Positions 50,810-60,676 of a stretch of DNA of 64,000 bases are shown piece after piece. The notes below the pieces were generated by a model, which was not told the DNA's origin, did no database searches, and saw only the letters and a list, made by a program, of their open reading frames with translations. How positions within the stretch are numbered: the stretch's first letter is position 1; every line of letters begins with the position of its first letter. Made by a program: the position numbers and the translations under genes. Source of the stretch: Pseudomonas asturiensis (lineage in GTDB: Bacteria; Pseudomonadota; Gammaproteobacteria; Pseudomonadales; Pseudomonadaceae); contig NZ_FRDA01000017.1 in assembly GCF_900143095.1 (NCBI RefSeq), forward strand, positions 62,001-126,000. The letters run 5' to 3'.

Positions 50810-53641
50810 ATGGTTCAGGTTCGTAAACTGGTATTAGCGATCGCTGCGGCTTCGGCGCTGTCATCAGGGATGGCGCAGGCGTTGGGGCTCGGGGAATTGT
50901 CTGTCAAGTCGACCCTGAACCAGCCGTTGGTAGCCGAGATCGAGTTGACCGATGCACAAGGGGTCAACGCTGCGCAGGTGGTGCCAAGCCTCGCGACGAC
51001 GGCCGACTTCGCTCAGGCGGGCATCACTCGCCAGGCGTTTCTCAACGATCTGAGTTTCACCCCGGTCATCAATGCCAGCGGCAAGAGCGTGCTGCGCATT
51101 ACGTCCACCAAGCCGGTGCGTGAGCCTTACGTCAAGTTTCTGATTCAGGTGCTCTGGCCCAACGGACGCCTGTTGCGCGAGTACAGCCTGCTGCTGGATC
51201 CGCCGAAGTTTTCCCCTGAAGCGGCCGCTGCTGCCGCTGCGCCTGCTCCCGCGGCACCGGCCGCTGGCGCTCCTGCGCAGTTGGCAAGCGTCGCCCCGGC
51301 TGCAGAAGCCCCGGCGCCTGCCACGCCTGCCCAGCCCCCTGCATCGCCGGACGCGGCCTTGCCGCCACCCGCTGCCGACAAGCAGGGCCAGTACGTGACC
51401 GCCAACAACGACACGCTGTGGGAAATCGCGGCCAAGGTTCGTACCGGCGGTACTGTGCAACAGACCATGCTGGCCATTCAGGCGCTCAATCCTGAAGCTT
51501 TCATCGGCGGCAACATCAACCGCCTGAAAAAAGGTCAGGTGCTGCGCCTGCCCACGCCCCAGCAGACCACCGCCTTGCCACAGCCGCAGGCCGTTGCCGA
51601 GGTTTCCAGACAGTACAGCGCCTGGCGGGAAGGGCGTCGCTTGCCGACCGGCACTCGCCAGGTCGATGCCACGCGTCGTGATCGTGCCGGTGCTGCGCCG
51701 TCCCGGGTCGATACACCGGATAACCTCAGCCTGGTCTCGGCCAGCGGCAAGCCTGCTGCCAAAGGTGCTGCAGGCGACAGCGATGTGAGCAACAAGCTGG
51801 CTGTTGCCCAGGAGGCGCTGGATACCTCGCGGCGCGACAATGCCGAGCTGAAAAGCCGCATGAATGATTTGCAGAGCCAGTTGGACAAGCTGCAGCGTCT
51901 GATTGAACTCAAGAACGGTCAGTTGGCCAAGATGCAGGCGGCCGGCGCCGCTGTTCCACCGGCCGCCACGCCTGCTGGCACGCCGCCAGGTGCAACCACC
52001 CCTGCCAACGCAGCGGTACCCGCCTCACTGGTTGATGCCAATGGTGCGCCTGTAAAACCTGCGGGTGAAATCGCTCCTGAAGACGCACTGCCTGCCGGTG
52101 CTGCGCAGGTCGCCACACCGGCGTCCGATCAGCCTCTGGCAGTTGAGCCGGTCGCTGTTCCAGAGGATGAAGACGCGCTGCAGAAGGTTCTCAACAACCC
52201 TGTGTTGCTGGGGCTCATCGGCGGCGCAGTGTTGCTGATCCTTGCGCTGTTGCTGTTGTTTCTGGCGCGCCGTCGTGCCGCGAAGGCTGAGGCCGAGAAG
52301 CATCGCCGCATGGCGCGTGCACTGGCTGAAGAGTCCGAGTTCGTCTCCGACATGGACATGAATGCTCCTCCTGCCAGCTTTGACGGACTGGACGTTCCAC
52401 CACCTAATGTGCGGATGGGAGCGGCGACTGCCGCAGGTTCGGTGGCCGCCGCGGCGCGTGAGCGACCGGCCGATCCGCTGGTGCAGGCCGAAATCCATAT
52501 CGCCTACGGGCGTATGAACCAGGCTGTCGAACTGCTCGAAGAGTCGGTCAAGGACGATCCAAAGCGTGATGACATTCGTCTCAAGCTGATGGAAATCTAC
52601 GCCGAGCAGGGCAACAACAAGGCCTATGCCGCTCACGAACGTAAACTGGTGGCAGCGGGAAAGCGTGAAGCTGAGGGCGAGCAGCTAGAAGATCCACACT
52701 CGACCCGAAACACTGTGGCGCCTGTCGTGGCGCCCACAGTGGTTGAAACTGCGCCTGTGGTAGCACCGGTTGCAGCCGTCGCGGCAGCGGCCAGTGCCGC
52801 AGCGCTGGCTGCTGAACTTGATGCCAAATATGTGGAAGAACTGCTGGCCGATGACGCTGATCAGCCGGAAGCCGAGCCCGAGCCCGAACCGGTTGCCGCC
52901 CCTGAGGTCAGCGAGCCTGAGCCGCTGGTTGCTCGGTCAGACGCCGCTGAAGATGATTTTGACCATGACTTCGACCTGAGTCTGGATGAGTTCGAGGAGC
53001 CATCAGCGGCAGCAGTGCCGACGGTGACCGACCCGGATGATCTGTTGTTGGATGAGCCTTTGGTTGCGGCAACACCTGATGACGATGAGCTCAGTTTCGA
53101 GTCCATCATGCAGGAACAGGAAGCTGCTCGTGCGGCAGCAACACCTGATGATCTGGCCGATTTCGATCTGGACCTGACTGAAGAGGATCCGGCACTCAAG
53201 AACGAGGACGACTTCCTGCTCGGTCTTGGTGACAGCCCTGTCGAGCCGACTGCTGCTGCGCCTGTCAGCGATGACCTGGAGTTGCCGGAGGACTTTGATC
53301 TGTCGCTGGCTGACGAAATCGAATCGGATCAGGCCAGCCAGGCATTTGCTTCTGAAATCGATGATGTGAACGCCGAGCTGGACCGTCTTTCGCAGAACCT
53401 TGAGCATCCGCCGCTGGATGAGCCAAGGTTTACGGCAGAAGACGCGATGGCGCTGGATGACGAGCCGGACTTCGATTTCATGGCAGGCACTGATGAAGCG
53501 GCCACCAAGCTGGATCTGGCACGTGCTTACATCGACATGGGTGATGCCGATGGCGCGCGAGACATTCTGGATGAGGTCGTCAGCGAGGGTGACGATGGGC
53601 AGAAGAGCGAAGCGCGCGACATGCTCTCGCGTCTTGCCTGA
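50810..53641 (+). CDS. fimV: Pilus assembly / polar hub protein FimV
   Basis: A 943-residue inner-membrane hub for type IV pili and cAMP signalling. A signal peptide ends near AQALGLGELSV, followed by the FimV N-domain (STLNQPLVAEIEL, FLNDLSFTPVINASGKSVLR), an Ala/Pro-rich stretch (about 140-190), a LysM domain (about 195-255, TANNDTLWEIAAKVR), a coiled coil (about 325-375), a membrane segment (about 465-485), TPR-like repeats and a long acidic tail. The FimV C-terminal domain DLARAYIDMGDADGARDILD is at the end. The ATG at 50810 is preferred over a start at 50720. It shares the usg-truA-trpF neighbourhood of other Pseudomonas. Confidence 0.95.
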   Translation: MVQVRKLVLAIAAASALSSGMAQALGLGELSVKSTLNQPLVAEIELTDAQGVNAAQVVPSLATTADFAQAGITRQAFLNDLSFTPVINASGKSVLRITSTKPVREPYVKFLIQVLWPNGRLLREYSLLLDPPKFSPEAAAAAAAPAPAAPAAGAPAQLASVAPAAEAPAPATPAQPPASPDAALPPPAADKQGQYVTANNDTLWEIAAKVRTGGTVQQTMLAIQALNPEAFIGGNINRLKKGQVLRLPTPQQTTALPQPQAVAEVSRQYSAWREGRRLPTGTRQVDATRRDRAGAAPSRVDTPDNLSLVSASGKPAAKGAAGDSDVSNKLAVAQEALDTSRRDNAELKSRMNDLQSQLDKLQRLIELKNGQLAKMQAAGAAVPPAATPAGTPPGATTPANAAVPASLVDANGAPVKPAGEIAPEDALPAGAAQVATPASDQPLAVEPVAVPEDEDALQKVLNNPVLLGLIGGAVLLILALLLLFLARRRAAKAEAEKHRRMARALAEESEFVSDMDMNAPPASFDGLDVPPPNVRMGAATAAGSVAAAARERPADPLVQAEIHIAYGRMNQAVELLEESVKDDPKRDDIRLKLMEIYAEQGNNKAYAAHERKLVAAGKREAEGEQLEDPHSTRNTVAPVVAPTVVETAPVVAPVAAVAAAASAAALAAELDAKYVEELLADDADQPEAEPEPEPVAAPEVSEPEPLVARSDAAEDDFDHDFDLSLDEFEEPSAAAVPTVTDPDDLLLDEPLVAATPDDDELSFESIMQEQEAARAAATPDDLADFDLDLTEEDPALKNEDDFLLGLGDSPVEPTAAAPVSDDLELPEDFDLSLADEIESDQASQAFASEIDDVNAELDRLSQNLEHPPLDEPRFTAEDAMALDDEPDFDFMAGTDEAATKLDLARAYIDMGDADGARDILDEVVSEGDDGQKSEARDMLSRLA

Positions 53642-53660
53642 TTCGAACGATGCCTGACCA

Positions 53661-53686
53661 CAGACGGCCGCTGATGCGGCCGTCTG
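53661..53686 (+). terminator. Strong hairpin between fimV and truA
   Basis: A perfect 11-base stem CAGACGGCCGC/GCGGCCGTCTG with loop TGAT. No T-run directly follows; one is at about 53710. TATAAT at 53725-53730 may be the -10 of truA. Confidence 0.6.
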
Positions 53687-53765
53687 CATTTGGCGCCCGG
53701 TGTGGCGTCTTTTTTTGGCGGCCGTATAATGGCCGACTTTTCGCAAACCGACAGGCTGTAACACC

Positions 53766-54620
53766 TTGGCGAACATAGATAACCCGGCCGCCGAGATGGC
53801 TGCCGAGGGCTTTTCCCGAATCGCGCTGGGCGTGGAGTACAAAGGGTCGCGCTATTGCGGCTGGCAGCGTCAGGCCTCCGGCGTGCTGACCGTGCAGGAA
53901 ACCCTGGAAAATGCCTTGTCCAAAGTGGCCGACTCGCCCGTTTCGCTCATGTGCGCAGGACGCACGGATGCCGGTGTTCACGCATGCGGGCAAGTGGTGC
54001 ATTTCGATACGATGGCCGAGCGCTCGATGAAGGCGTGGGTCATGGGCGCCAACATCAACCTGCCTCACGATATCAGCGTGACCTGGGCACGTGTGATGCC
54101 TGCCGATTTTCATGCCCGTTTCAAGGCCATCGCTCGCCGCTATCGGTATGTGATCTATAACGATCAGATCCGCCCGGCGCATCTGGGGCAGGAAATCACC
54201 TGGAATCATCGTCCGCTGGATGTGAGCCGTATGGCCCAGGCCGCTCAGCATCTGGTGGGCACCCACGATTTCAGTGCGTTCCGGGCCGGGCAGTGTCAGG
54301 CCAAATCACCGATCAAGCAGCTGCACCACCTGCGCGTGACCCGGCACGGCAAGATGATTGTCATCGATGTGCGCGCCAATGCCTTTCTGCATCACATGGT
54401 GCGCAACATTGCCGGCGTGCTGATGACCATCGGTGCCGGCGAGCGTCCGGTCGAGTGGGCGCGTGACGTGCTGGAAAGCAAAGTACGTCGTACCGGCGGT
54501 GTCACGGCTCATCCGTACGGGCTTTATCTGGTGCAGGTCGAGTACCGGGAGCAGTTCCCCTTGCCCGAGCGCTACATCGGTCCGCATTTTCTTACCGGGT
54601 TCGCCGAACTTGAAGGCTGA
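53766..54620 (+). CDS. truA: tRNA pseudouridine(38-40) synthase
   Basis: A 284-residue enzyme that modifies the anticodon stem-loop. Motifs: ALGVEYKGSRYCGWQRQ near 20, MCAGRTDAGVHACGQVVHF with the catalytic Asp near 63, ARFKAIARRYRYVIYN near 115, and NAFLHHMVRNIAGVLMTIG near 205. TTG 53766 is the apparent start; ATG 53796 (MAAEGFSRIALGVEYKG) is also possible and would fit most homologues. Confidence 0.95.
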   Translation: MANIDNPAAEMAAEGFSRIALGVEYKGSRYCGWQRQASGVLTVQETLENALSKVADSPVSLMCAGRTDAGVHACGQVVHFDTMAERSMKAWVMGANINLPHDISVTWARVMPADFHARFKAIARRYRYVIYNDQIRPAHLGQEITWNHRPLDVSRMAQAAQHLVGTHDFSAFRAGQCQAKSPIKQLHHLRVTRHGKMIVIDVRANAFLHHMVRNIAGVLMTIGAGERPVEWARDVLESKVRRTGGVTAHPYGLYLVQVEYREQFPLPERYIGPHFLTGFAELEG

Positions 54621-54680
54621 CGGCCTGACGTGCTTTTGCTAACATCCGGGACTTTCCGAAAGGTCTGAGGTTTTCACCAT

Positions 54681-55301
54681 ATGTCAGCCGTTCGCAGCAA
54701 GATCTGCGGGATTACCCGCATAGAAGATGCCCTCGCTGCAGTCGAGGCGGGTGCTGACGCCATCGGGCTGGTGTTTTACGCCAAGAGTCCGCGGGCTGTG
54801 AATGTGCAACAGGCGCGCGCGATCATCGCCGCACTGCCGCCGTTCATTACCACGGTCGGGCTGTTCGTCAACGCCAGTCGCTGTGAGCTCAATGAAACGC
54901 TGGACGCTGTTGCGCTGGATCTGCTGCAGTTTCACGGCGACGAAACACCGGAAGAATGCGACGGCTATCATCGTCCCTACATCAAGGCGTTGCGCGTGAA
55001 GGCGGGTGACGATATCGAACAGGCCTGCCGTGCCTATCGCAATGCGCGTGGCATTCTTCTCGATACGTATGTCGAGGGCGTGCCGGGCGGTACGGGGGAG
55101 ACGTTCGACTGGGCCTTGATTCCGAATGAACTGAGCAAGCCGATCATTCTGGCGGGCGGGCTGACGTCGGCCAACGTGGCGCAGGCCGTTGCCCAGGTCA
55201 AGCCGTACGCGGTTGATGTCAGCGGCGGTGTCGAAAAAAGCAAAGGCATCAAGGATCGCGAAAAGATTCTCGCGTTCATGAGTGCAGTCCACAGTGCCTG
55301 A
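54681..55301 (+). CDS. trpF: Phosphoribosylanthranilate isomerase
   Basis: A 206-residue TIM-barrel enzyme of tryptophan synthesis. KICGITRIEDALAAVEAGAD with the catalytic Cys at 9, DLLQFHGDETPEEC near 80, LLDTYVEGVPGGTGETFDW with the catalytic Asp near 125, and PIILAGGLTSANVAQAV near 155. The sequence ends VDVSGGVEKSKGIKDREKI. trpF is separate from the trpBA and trpC loci, as in all pseudomonads. Confidence 0.97.
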   Translation: MSAVRSKICGITRIEDALAAVEAGADAIGLVFYAKSPRAVNVQQARAIIAALPPFITTVGLFVNASRCELNETLDAVALDLLQFHGDETPEECDGYHRPYIKALRVKAGDDIEQACRAYRNARGILLDTYVEGVPGGTGETFDWALIPNELSKPIILAGGLTSANVAQAVAQVKPYAVDVSGGVEKSKGIKDREKILAFMSAVHSA

Positions 55302-55373
55302 TGTGACGGTTGCGGTTCGGCCGCCGTCCATAAGCCTGTTCCCGCCGCAAGTCTTGCGGGTCGAATTGAGTGG

Positions 55374-55402
55374 AGGAGGGTGTCTGTGCGCACCCTCCTT
55401 GT
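55374..55402 (+). terminator. Hairpin after trpF
   Basis: AGGAGGGTG (55374-55382) pairs with CACCCTCCT (55391-55399), with an eight-base loop and a weak T-rich end. It splits trpF from accD, together with about 250 bases of gap. Confidence 0.55.
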
Positions 55403-55553
55403 TGCAAAAAAACCGTGGTAGAGGGTGTGCAGGTCAGGCCGGCGGTCGACCGTTCTCCCTTCTCATCGCCAAATAAACACATTTAGCTAAGGGCATGCGT
55501 CTGGCGTGTAAGCGCCATGCGTTCGAGCCACACCGGTACTGGAGAGATAAAGC

Positions 55554-56474
55554 ATGAGCAACTGGTTGGTAGACAAACTGATCCCATCGATCATGCGTTC
55601 CGAGGTCAAGAAGAGTTCGGTTCCTGAAGGGCTGTGGCACAAGTGCCCGTCCTGCGAAGCAGTGCTCTATCGGCCTGAGCTGGAAAAGACCCTGGATGTC
55701 TGCCCCAAGTGCAATCACCACATGCGCATCGGTGCGCGCGCCCGCCTGGACATTTTTCTCGATGCCGAAGGCCGTGCTGAACTGGGCGCCGATCTGGAGC
55801 CGGTTGACCGTCTGAAATTCCGTGACGGCAAGAAGTACAAGGATCGCCTGACCGCTGCGCAAAAGCAGACCGGTGAGAAAGATGCGCTGATCTCCATGAG
55901 CGGCACGCTGCTGGGTATGCCTGTCGTCGCTTCGGCGTTCGAGTTCTCCTTCATGGGTGGCTCGATGGGTGCCATCGTTGGCGAGCGTTTTGTGCGCGCC
56001 GCCGATTACGCGCTGGAAAACCGCTGCCCGATGATCTGCTTCGCCGCCTCCGGTGGTGCGCGCATGCAGGAAGCCCTGATTTCCCTGATGCAGATGGCCA
56101 AGACATCGGCCGTTCTGGCGCGTCTTCGTGAAGAAGGCCTGCCGTTTATCTCCGTGCTGACTGACCCGGTCTACGGTGGCGTTTCCGCCAGTCTGGCGAT
56201 GCTGGGCGATGTCATCGTTGCCGAGCCCAAAGCGCTGATCGGGTTTGCCGGTCCACGCGTCATCGAACAGACCGTTCGCGAGAAACTGCCTGAAGGCTTC
56301 CAGCGCAGCGAGTTTCTGCTGGATCACGGCGCAATCGATATGATCATCGCGCGCAGTGAGTTGCGTCCGCGCCTGGGCAACCTGCTGGCGCAGATGATGA
56401 ACCTGCCGACGCCCAAGTTCGTGGCGCCGGTGCTTGAGCCTATCGTCGTGCCTCCGGCTCCGGCCACGCTATGA
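55554..56474 (+). CDS. accD: Acetyl-CoA carboxylase carboxyltransferase subunit beta
   Basis: A 306-residue subunit that transfers CO2 to acetyl-CoA. The N-terminal zinc ribbon has CPSCEAVLY and CPKCNHHMR (about 28-55). The transferase part includes FMGGSMGAIVGERFVRA, FAASGGARMQEALISLMQMA and VSASLAMLGDVIVAEPKALIGFAGPRVIEQ. ACC beta autoregulates its translation in E. coli; nothing similar is certain here. folC overlaps it by four bases (ATGA). Confidence 0.97.
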   Translation: MSNWLVDKLIPSIMRSEVKKSSVPEGLWHKCPSCEAVLYRPELEKTLDVCPKCNHHMRIGARARLDIFLDAEGRAELGADLEPVDRLKFRDGKKYKDRLTAAQKQTGEKDALISMSGTLLGMPVVASAFEFSFMGGSMGAIVGERFVRAADYALENRCPMICFAASGGARMQEALISLMQMAKTSAVLARLREEGLPFISVLTDPVYGGVSASLAMLGDVIVAEPKALIGFAGPRVIEQTVREKLPEGFQRSEFLLDHGAIDMIIARSELRPRLGNLLAQMMNLPTPKFVAPVLEPIVVPPAPATL

Positions 56475-57775
56475 CCCCGTCGACCCTTGGCGACTGGCTC
56501 GCCTACCTTGAGCAACTGCATCCTTCTGCCATCGACATGGGGCTGGATCGTTCGAGAAAGGTGGCGCAGCAACTGGGGCTTACGCGCCCTGCGCCTCGGG
56601 TCATTACGGTAACGGGCACCAATGGCAAGGGTTCAACCTGCGCCTTTGTCGCGGCCCTGTTGCAGGCTCAGGGTCTCAAAGTCGGGGTCTATAGCTCTCC
56701 GCACCTGCTGCGTTACAACGAGCGGGTGAAAGTGCAGGGCGTCGAGGCGACCGACCTGGAATTGTGCGACGCCTTCGTGGCGGTCGAAGCCGCGCGTGGC
56801 GATGTCACGTTGACCTACTTCGAGATGGGCACACTCGCGGCGTTCTGGCTGTTCGAGCAGGCTCGTCTGGATGCAGTCGTGCTGGAAGTCGGCCTGGGTG
56901 GTCGTCTGGATGCGGTGAATCTGATCGATGCAGACATCTCGCTGGTCACCAGCATCGGCATCGACCATGCCGACTGGCTAGGTGATACGCGCGAGTCGGT
57001 TGCCTTCGAGAAGGCCGGTATCTTTCGTGCCGGTCGTCCGGCGATCTGCGGTGATCTCGACCCGCCTGAGCCCCTGCTGGCCAAGGCGCGTGAGCTGAAA
57101 TGTCCGTTACTGTTGCGCGGTCGTGACTTCGACCTCTGCGTTAATCAGCAGGACTGGGACTGGCGCGGCTTCGCTCATGGCGAAGTGATCGAACTGCACG
57201 GCCTGCCGCTGCTCGACCTGCCGATGCAGAACGCGGCGCTGGCGCTTCAGGCTTATGCGCTACTGGGTTATCCCTTGCAGCATGAGGTTATCAGCGAGGC
57301 CCTGGCCTCGACCCGGCTTGCCGGTCGCCTGGATCGGCGCACTGTTCATTGGCATGGCAGATCGATCAACCTGCTTCTGGACGTCGGTCATAATCCCCAT
57401 GCGGCACAGTTTCTGGCGCAGCGCATGGCGCAACAGCCGATCGTCGGCGAGCGTCTGGCGGTGTTCGGTCTGCTGTCTGACAAGGATCTTGAAGGTGTAG
57501 TCTGTGAACTGGCTTCCAGCATTCAGGACTGGGCGGTTGCGCCGCTGCCCACGTCCCGTAGTCGGCCTGCCGCTGAATTGCATGCGGCTCTGGAGAACCT
57601 TGGGGTTCGCGTGAAGTCTTACTCAAGCATCGCCCTTGCACTGGAGGCTCAGTGCGCGCATGCCACGCCCGATGACGAAATTCTGCTGTTCGGATCTTTT
57701 TACTGTGTGAGCGAGGCCCTGGAATGGCTGGCCCGGCACACCGACGAGGAAGCTGCAAATGGCTTTGCTGGATAA
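56471..57775 (+). CDS. folC: Folylpolyglutamate synthase / dihydrofolate synthase
   Basis: A 434-residue Mur-ligase-family enzyme. P-loop VTGTNGKGSTCAFV near 45, YSSPHLLRYNERVKVQG near 78, VLEVGLGGRLDAVNLIDADISLVTSIGIDHADWLG near 140-175, and LLLDVGHNPHAAQFLA in the C-domain. It overlaps the accD stop and the next gene by 17 bases. Confidence 0.95.
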   Translation: MTPSTLGDWLAYLEQLHPSAIDMGLDRSRKVAQQLGLTRPAPRVITVTGTNGKGSTCAFVAALLQAQGLKVGVYSSPHLLRYNERVKVQGVEATDLELCDAFVAVEAARGDVTLTYFEMGTLAAFWLFEQARLDAVVLEVGLGGRLDAVNLIDADISLVTSIGIDHADWLGDTRESVAFEKAGIFRAGRPAICGDLDPPEPLLAKARELKCPLLLRGRDFDLCVNQQDWDWRGFAHGEVIELHGLPLLDLPMQNAALALQAYALLGYPLQHEVISEALASTRLAGRLDRRTVHWHGRSINLLLDVGHNPHAAQFLAQRMAQQPIVGERLAVFGLLSDKDLEGVVCELASSIQDWAVAPLPTSRSRPAAELHAALENLGVRVKSYSSIALALEAQCAHATPDDEILLFGSFYCVSEALEWLARHTDEEAANGFAG

Positions 57776-58418
57776 CGTATTCAAGCAGCGGATGGTGGGC
57801 GCTCTGGTGCTGATCGCTGTGGCAGTGATCTTCCTCCCGATGTTGTTCACGCGCGAGGACGAAGCCCGTTCCGTGCAGGTCCAGGCGCCCACTGCGCCGC
57901 AGGCACCTGCCAGCACGCAGATACAGGTCGACCCCGTTTCCGTTCCCGAGCCCCAGGCATTGCCTCAGGAGCCGGTACCTGGCGATGCCGACATGGCCGT
58001 CAGCAATCAACCCCCTTCGATGCCGATTGCGCCCGCTCCGGTTACGCAGACAGCCCCGGCGGCCACGCCTCCGGCCGCCAAACCTGCAACAAAACCCGCA
58101 CCGACACCCGCGCCGACGCCTGCACCTGCTGCTCCAGCGGTCGCCAAGGCTGCACCCAGTGGCGTCGATGCCAACGGGCTGTCGGTCAGTTGGTCGGTAC
58201 AGTTGGCCAGCATGTCGAACCGTGCGAACGCCGACAACCTGCAGAAGACCTTGCGCACTCAGGGTTATAACGCCTACATCCGCACTGCCGATGGTGTGAA
58301 TCGTGTATTCGTGGGGCCTCTGATCGAGCGTGCCGAGGCTGATCGCCTGCGTGATCAACTGGACAAGCAACAGAAACTCAAGGGTATCGTGGTGCGCTTC
58401 CAGCCCGAAAAGGGCTGA
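57759..58418 (+). CDS. dedD: SPOR-domain cell-division protein, DedD-like
   Basis: A 219-residue membrane protein. A membrane helix at about 13-31 (MVGALVLIAVAVIFLPMLFT) is followed by a long Pro/Ala-rich linker with PAPTPAPTPAPA and a SPOR domain at the C-terminus (SVQLASMSNRANADNLQKTLRTQGYNAY, VFVGPLIERAEADRLRDQL). SPOR domains bind denuded glycan at septa. The Pro/Ala region codes for repeats. The 17-base overlap with folC indicates coupled translation. Confidence 0.92.
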   Translation: MALLDNVFKQRMVGALVLIAVAVIFLPMLFTREDEARSVQVQAPTAPQAPASTQIQVDPVSVPEPQALPQEPVPGDADMAVSNQPPSMPIAPAPVTQTAPAATPPAAKPATKPAPTPAPTPAPAAPAVAKAAPSGVDANGLSVSWSVQLASMSNRANADNLQKTLRTQGYNAYIRTADGVNRVFVGPLIERAEADRLRDQLDKQQKLKGIVVRFQPEKG

Positions 58419-58467
58419 TCGGCCCGGCCTGTTCCAACGCTCTGCAACACTGTTTCTATGGAAAATG

Positions 58468-58502
58468 CTGCCTGCCGATAATCGCTGCTTACCGGCAGGC
58501 AG
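58468..58502 (+). terminator. Hairpin between dedD and cvpA
   Basis: CTGCCTGCCG/CGGCAGGCAG, ten-base stem with a 15-base loop, no T-run. It overlaps the -35 element of the proposed cvpA promoter. Confidence 0.45.
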
Positions 58503-58517
58503 GCGCTCTGCTAAAAT
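58489..58517 (+). promoter_or_regulatory. Predicted sigma70 promoter of cvpA-purF
   Basis: TTACCG (58489-58494), a 17-base spacer, and TAAAAT (58512-58517), 31 bases before the cvpA GTG. Confidence 0.5.
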
Positions 58518-58547
58518 GCGCCGCCTTATCTGTCTGCAGGCTGCAAC

Positions 58548-59135
58548 GTGCCATTTACTCCGGTTGACTGGGCAATTCTGGGAATTGTCGCCATCTCCGC
58601 CCTGATCAGTCTGAAACGCGGCTTCGTAAAAGAAGCATTGTCGTTGACGACGTGGATCATTGCAGGTGTTGTGGCCTGGATGTTCGGTGCGGGGCTGTCG
58701 CAGTACCTGGTCAATTACATAGAAACACCCTCGGCCCGCGTGATCGCGAGCTGCACCATTCTATTTGTCGCCACCTTGCTGGTCGGCGCCATGGTCAACT
58801 TTCTGATAGGCGAACTGATTCGCGTCACCGGGCTTTCCGGGACCGATCGTTTTCTGGGTATGGTCTTCGGCGCGGCGCGCGGGGGCCTGCTTGTCGTTGT
58901 AGCGGTCGGGCTGTTGAGTCTCGGGCCGGTGCAACAGGATCAATGGTGGCAGCAGTCAAGGCTGGTGCCGCAATTTCTCATGGTCGCTGACTGGTCGAAA
59001 AACCTGATTCTCGGGATGTCCAGCAAGTGGCTCGCCAGCGGCATCAGCGTACCTGCTGATCTGCCGTTCAAGGAGCAGATCCTGCCGTCTACACTGCCGC
59101 AGGATGTGCTCGGTAAATCCAGTTCCACTAAGTAG
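58548..59135 (+). CDS. cvpA: CvpA family membrane protein
   Basis: A 195-residue protein with four hydrophobic helices (VDWAILGIVAISALISLKRG, ALSLTTWIIAGVVAWMFG, SCTILFVATLLVGAMVNFLI, GARRGLLVVVAVGLLS-like). The family, originally linked to colicin V production, is now tied to envelope stress resistance. The start is GTG 58548. purF starts 13 bases after its stop, an arrangement common across gammaproteobacteria. Confidence 0.93.
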   Translation: MPFTPVDWAILGIVAISALISLKRGFVKEALSLTTWIIAGVVAWMFGAGLSQYLVNYIETPSARVIASCTILFVATLLVGAMVNFLIGELIRVTGLSGTDRFLGMVFGAARGGLLVVVAVGLLSLGPVQQDQWWQQSRLVPQFLMVADWSKNLILGMSSKWLASGISVPADLPFKEQILPSTLPQDVLGKSSSTK

Positions 59136-59147
59136 GGGTTGTGTCGC

Positions 59148-60656
59148 ATGTGTGGCATCGTCGGTATCGTCGGTAAGTCGAACGTCAATCAGGCGCTGTA
59201 TGACGCGCTCACCGTCCTCCAGCACCGCGGCCAGGATGCTGCCGGTATTGTGACCAGCCACGACGGCCGGTTATTCCTGCGCAAGGACAACGGACTGGTG
59301 CGTGATGTGTTCCACCAGCGCCATATGCAGCGTCTGGTCGGGCATATGGGCATTGGTCATGTGCGTTACCCGACAGCGGGCAGCTCGACCTCGGCCGAGG
59401 CCCAGCCGTTCTACGTCAACTCGCCTTACGGCATCACATTGGCGCACAACGGCAACCTCACCAACGTCGAGCAACTGGCCAAGGAGATCTACGAATCTGA
59501 CCTGCGCCATGTCAACACCAATTCCGACTCGGAAGTGTTGCTCAACGTGTTCGCCCATGAGCTGGCTGTTCGCGGCAAGTTGCAGCCGACCGAAGAGGAC
59601 ATCTTCGCGGCCGTGACGGACGTACACAATCGTTGCCGTGGCGGTTACGCGGTGGTGGCGATGATCACAGGTTACGGCATCGTTGGCTTCCGCGACCCGG
59701 ACGCCATTCGTCCTATCGTGTTCGGTCAGCGTCATACCGACGAGGGCGTCGAGTACATGATCGCCTCCGAAAGCGTTTCGCTCGACGTGCTGGGCTTTAC
59801 GCTGATCCGCGACCTGGCGCCCGGCGAAGCGGTCTACATCACTGAAGACGGCAAGCTGCACACCCGTCAGTGCGCAGCCAATCCAAAGTACGCGCCGTGC
59901 ATCTTCGAGCACGTGTATCTGGCACGTCCGGATTCGATCATCGACGGCATCTCGGTCTACAAGGCGCGTCTGCGCATGGGCGAGAAGCTGGCCGACAAGA
60001 TCCTGCGCGAGCGCCCGGATCATGATATCGACGTGGTCATCCCGATTCCCGATACCAGCCGCACGGCTGCTCTGGAACTGGCCAACCACCTGGGCGTCAA
60101 GTTTCGCGAAGGCTTTGTCAAGAACCGCTACATCGGCCGTACGTTCATCATGCCGGGTCAGGCTGCACGCAAGAAGTCCGTGCGCCAGAAGCTCAATGCC
60201 ATCGAGCTGGAGTTCCGCGGCAAGAACGTGATGCTGGTTGACGACTCCATCGTTCGCGGCACGACCTGCAAGCAGATCATTCAGATGGCCCGTGAAGCCG
60301 GTGCCAAGAACGTCTATTTCTGTTCGGCCGCTCCGGCGGTGCGTTACCCCAACGTCTACGGCATCGACATGCCGAGTGCTCACGAGCTGATCGCTCATAA
60401 CCGTTCCACTCAGGACGTTGCCGACCTCATCGGTGCCGACTGGCTGGTCTATCAGGACTTGAATGACCTGATCGAAGCGGTCAGTGGCAGCAAGAAGATC
60501 AAGATCGATAACTTCGATTGCTCGGTCTTCGACGGCAAGTACGTGACCGGTGACATCGACGAGCATTATCTGAACAAGATCGAGCAGGCGCGTAACGACG
60601 CCTCCAAGGTCAAGACCCAGGCAGTGAGCGCGATCATCGATCTGTACAACAATTAA
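59148..60656 (+). CDS. purF: Amidophosphoribosyltransferase
   Basis: A 502-residue enzyme for the first committed step of purine synthesis. The Ntn glutaminase nucleophile is Cys2 in MCGIVGIVGKS, so the start must be ATG 59148, not the earlier in-frame TTG at 59139. LQHRGQDAAGIVTS, YPTAGSSTSAEAQPFYVNSP and IPIPDTSRTAALELANHLGV, then the PRPP loop VMLVDDSIVRGTTCKQII near 365. Unlike the longer type, it has no N-terminal propeptide. Confidence 0.97.
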   Translation: MCGIVGIVGKSNVNQALYDALTVLQHRGQDAAGIVTSHDGRLFLRKDNGLVRDVFHQRHMQRLVGHMGIGHVRYPTAGSSTSAEAQPFYVNSPYGITLAHNGNLTNVEQLAKEIYESDLRHVNTNSDSEVLLNVFAHELAVRGKLQPTEEDIFAAVTDVHNRCRGGYAVVAMITGYGIVGFRDPDAIRPIVFGQRHTDEGVEYMIASESVSLDVLGFTLIRDLAPGEAVYITEDGKLHTRQCAANPKYAPCIFEHVYLARPDSIIDGISVYKARLRMGEKLADKILRERPDHDIDVVIPIPDTSRTAALELANHLGVKFREGFVKNRYIGRTFIMPGQAARKKSVRQKLNAIELEFRGKNVMLVDDSIVRGTTCKQIIQMAREAGAKNVYFCSAAPAVRYPNVYGIDMPSAHELIAHNRSTQDVADLIGADWLVYQDLNDLIEAVSGSKKIKIDNFDCSVFDGKYVTGDIDEHYLNKIEQARNDASKVKTQAVSAIIDLYNN

Positions 60657-60676
60657 TTGTTTTCAGGAGTAGCGGC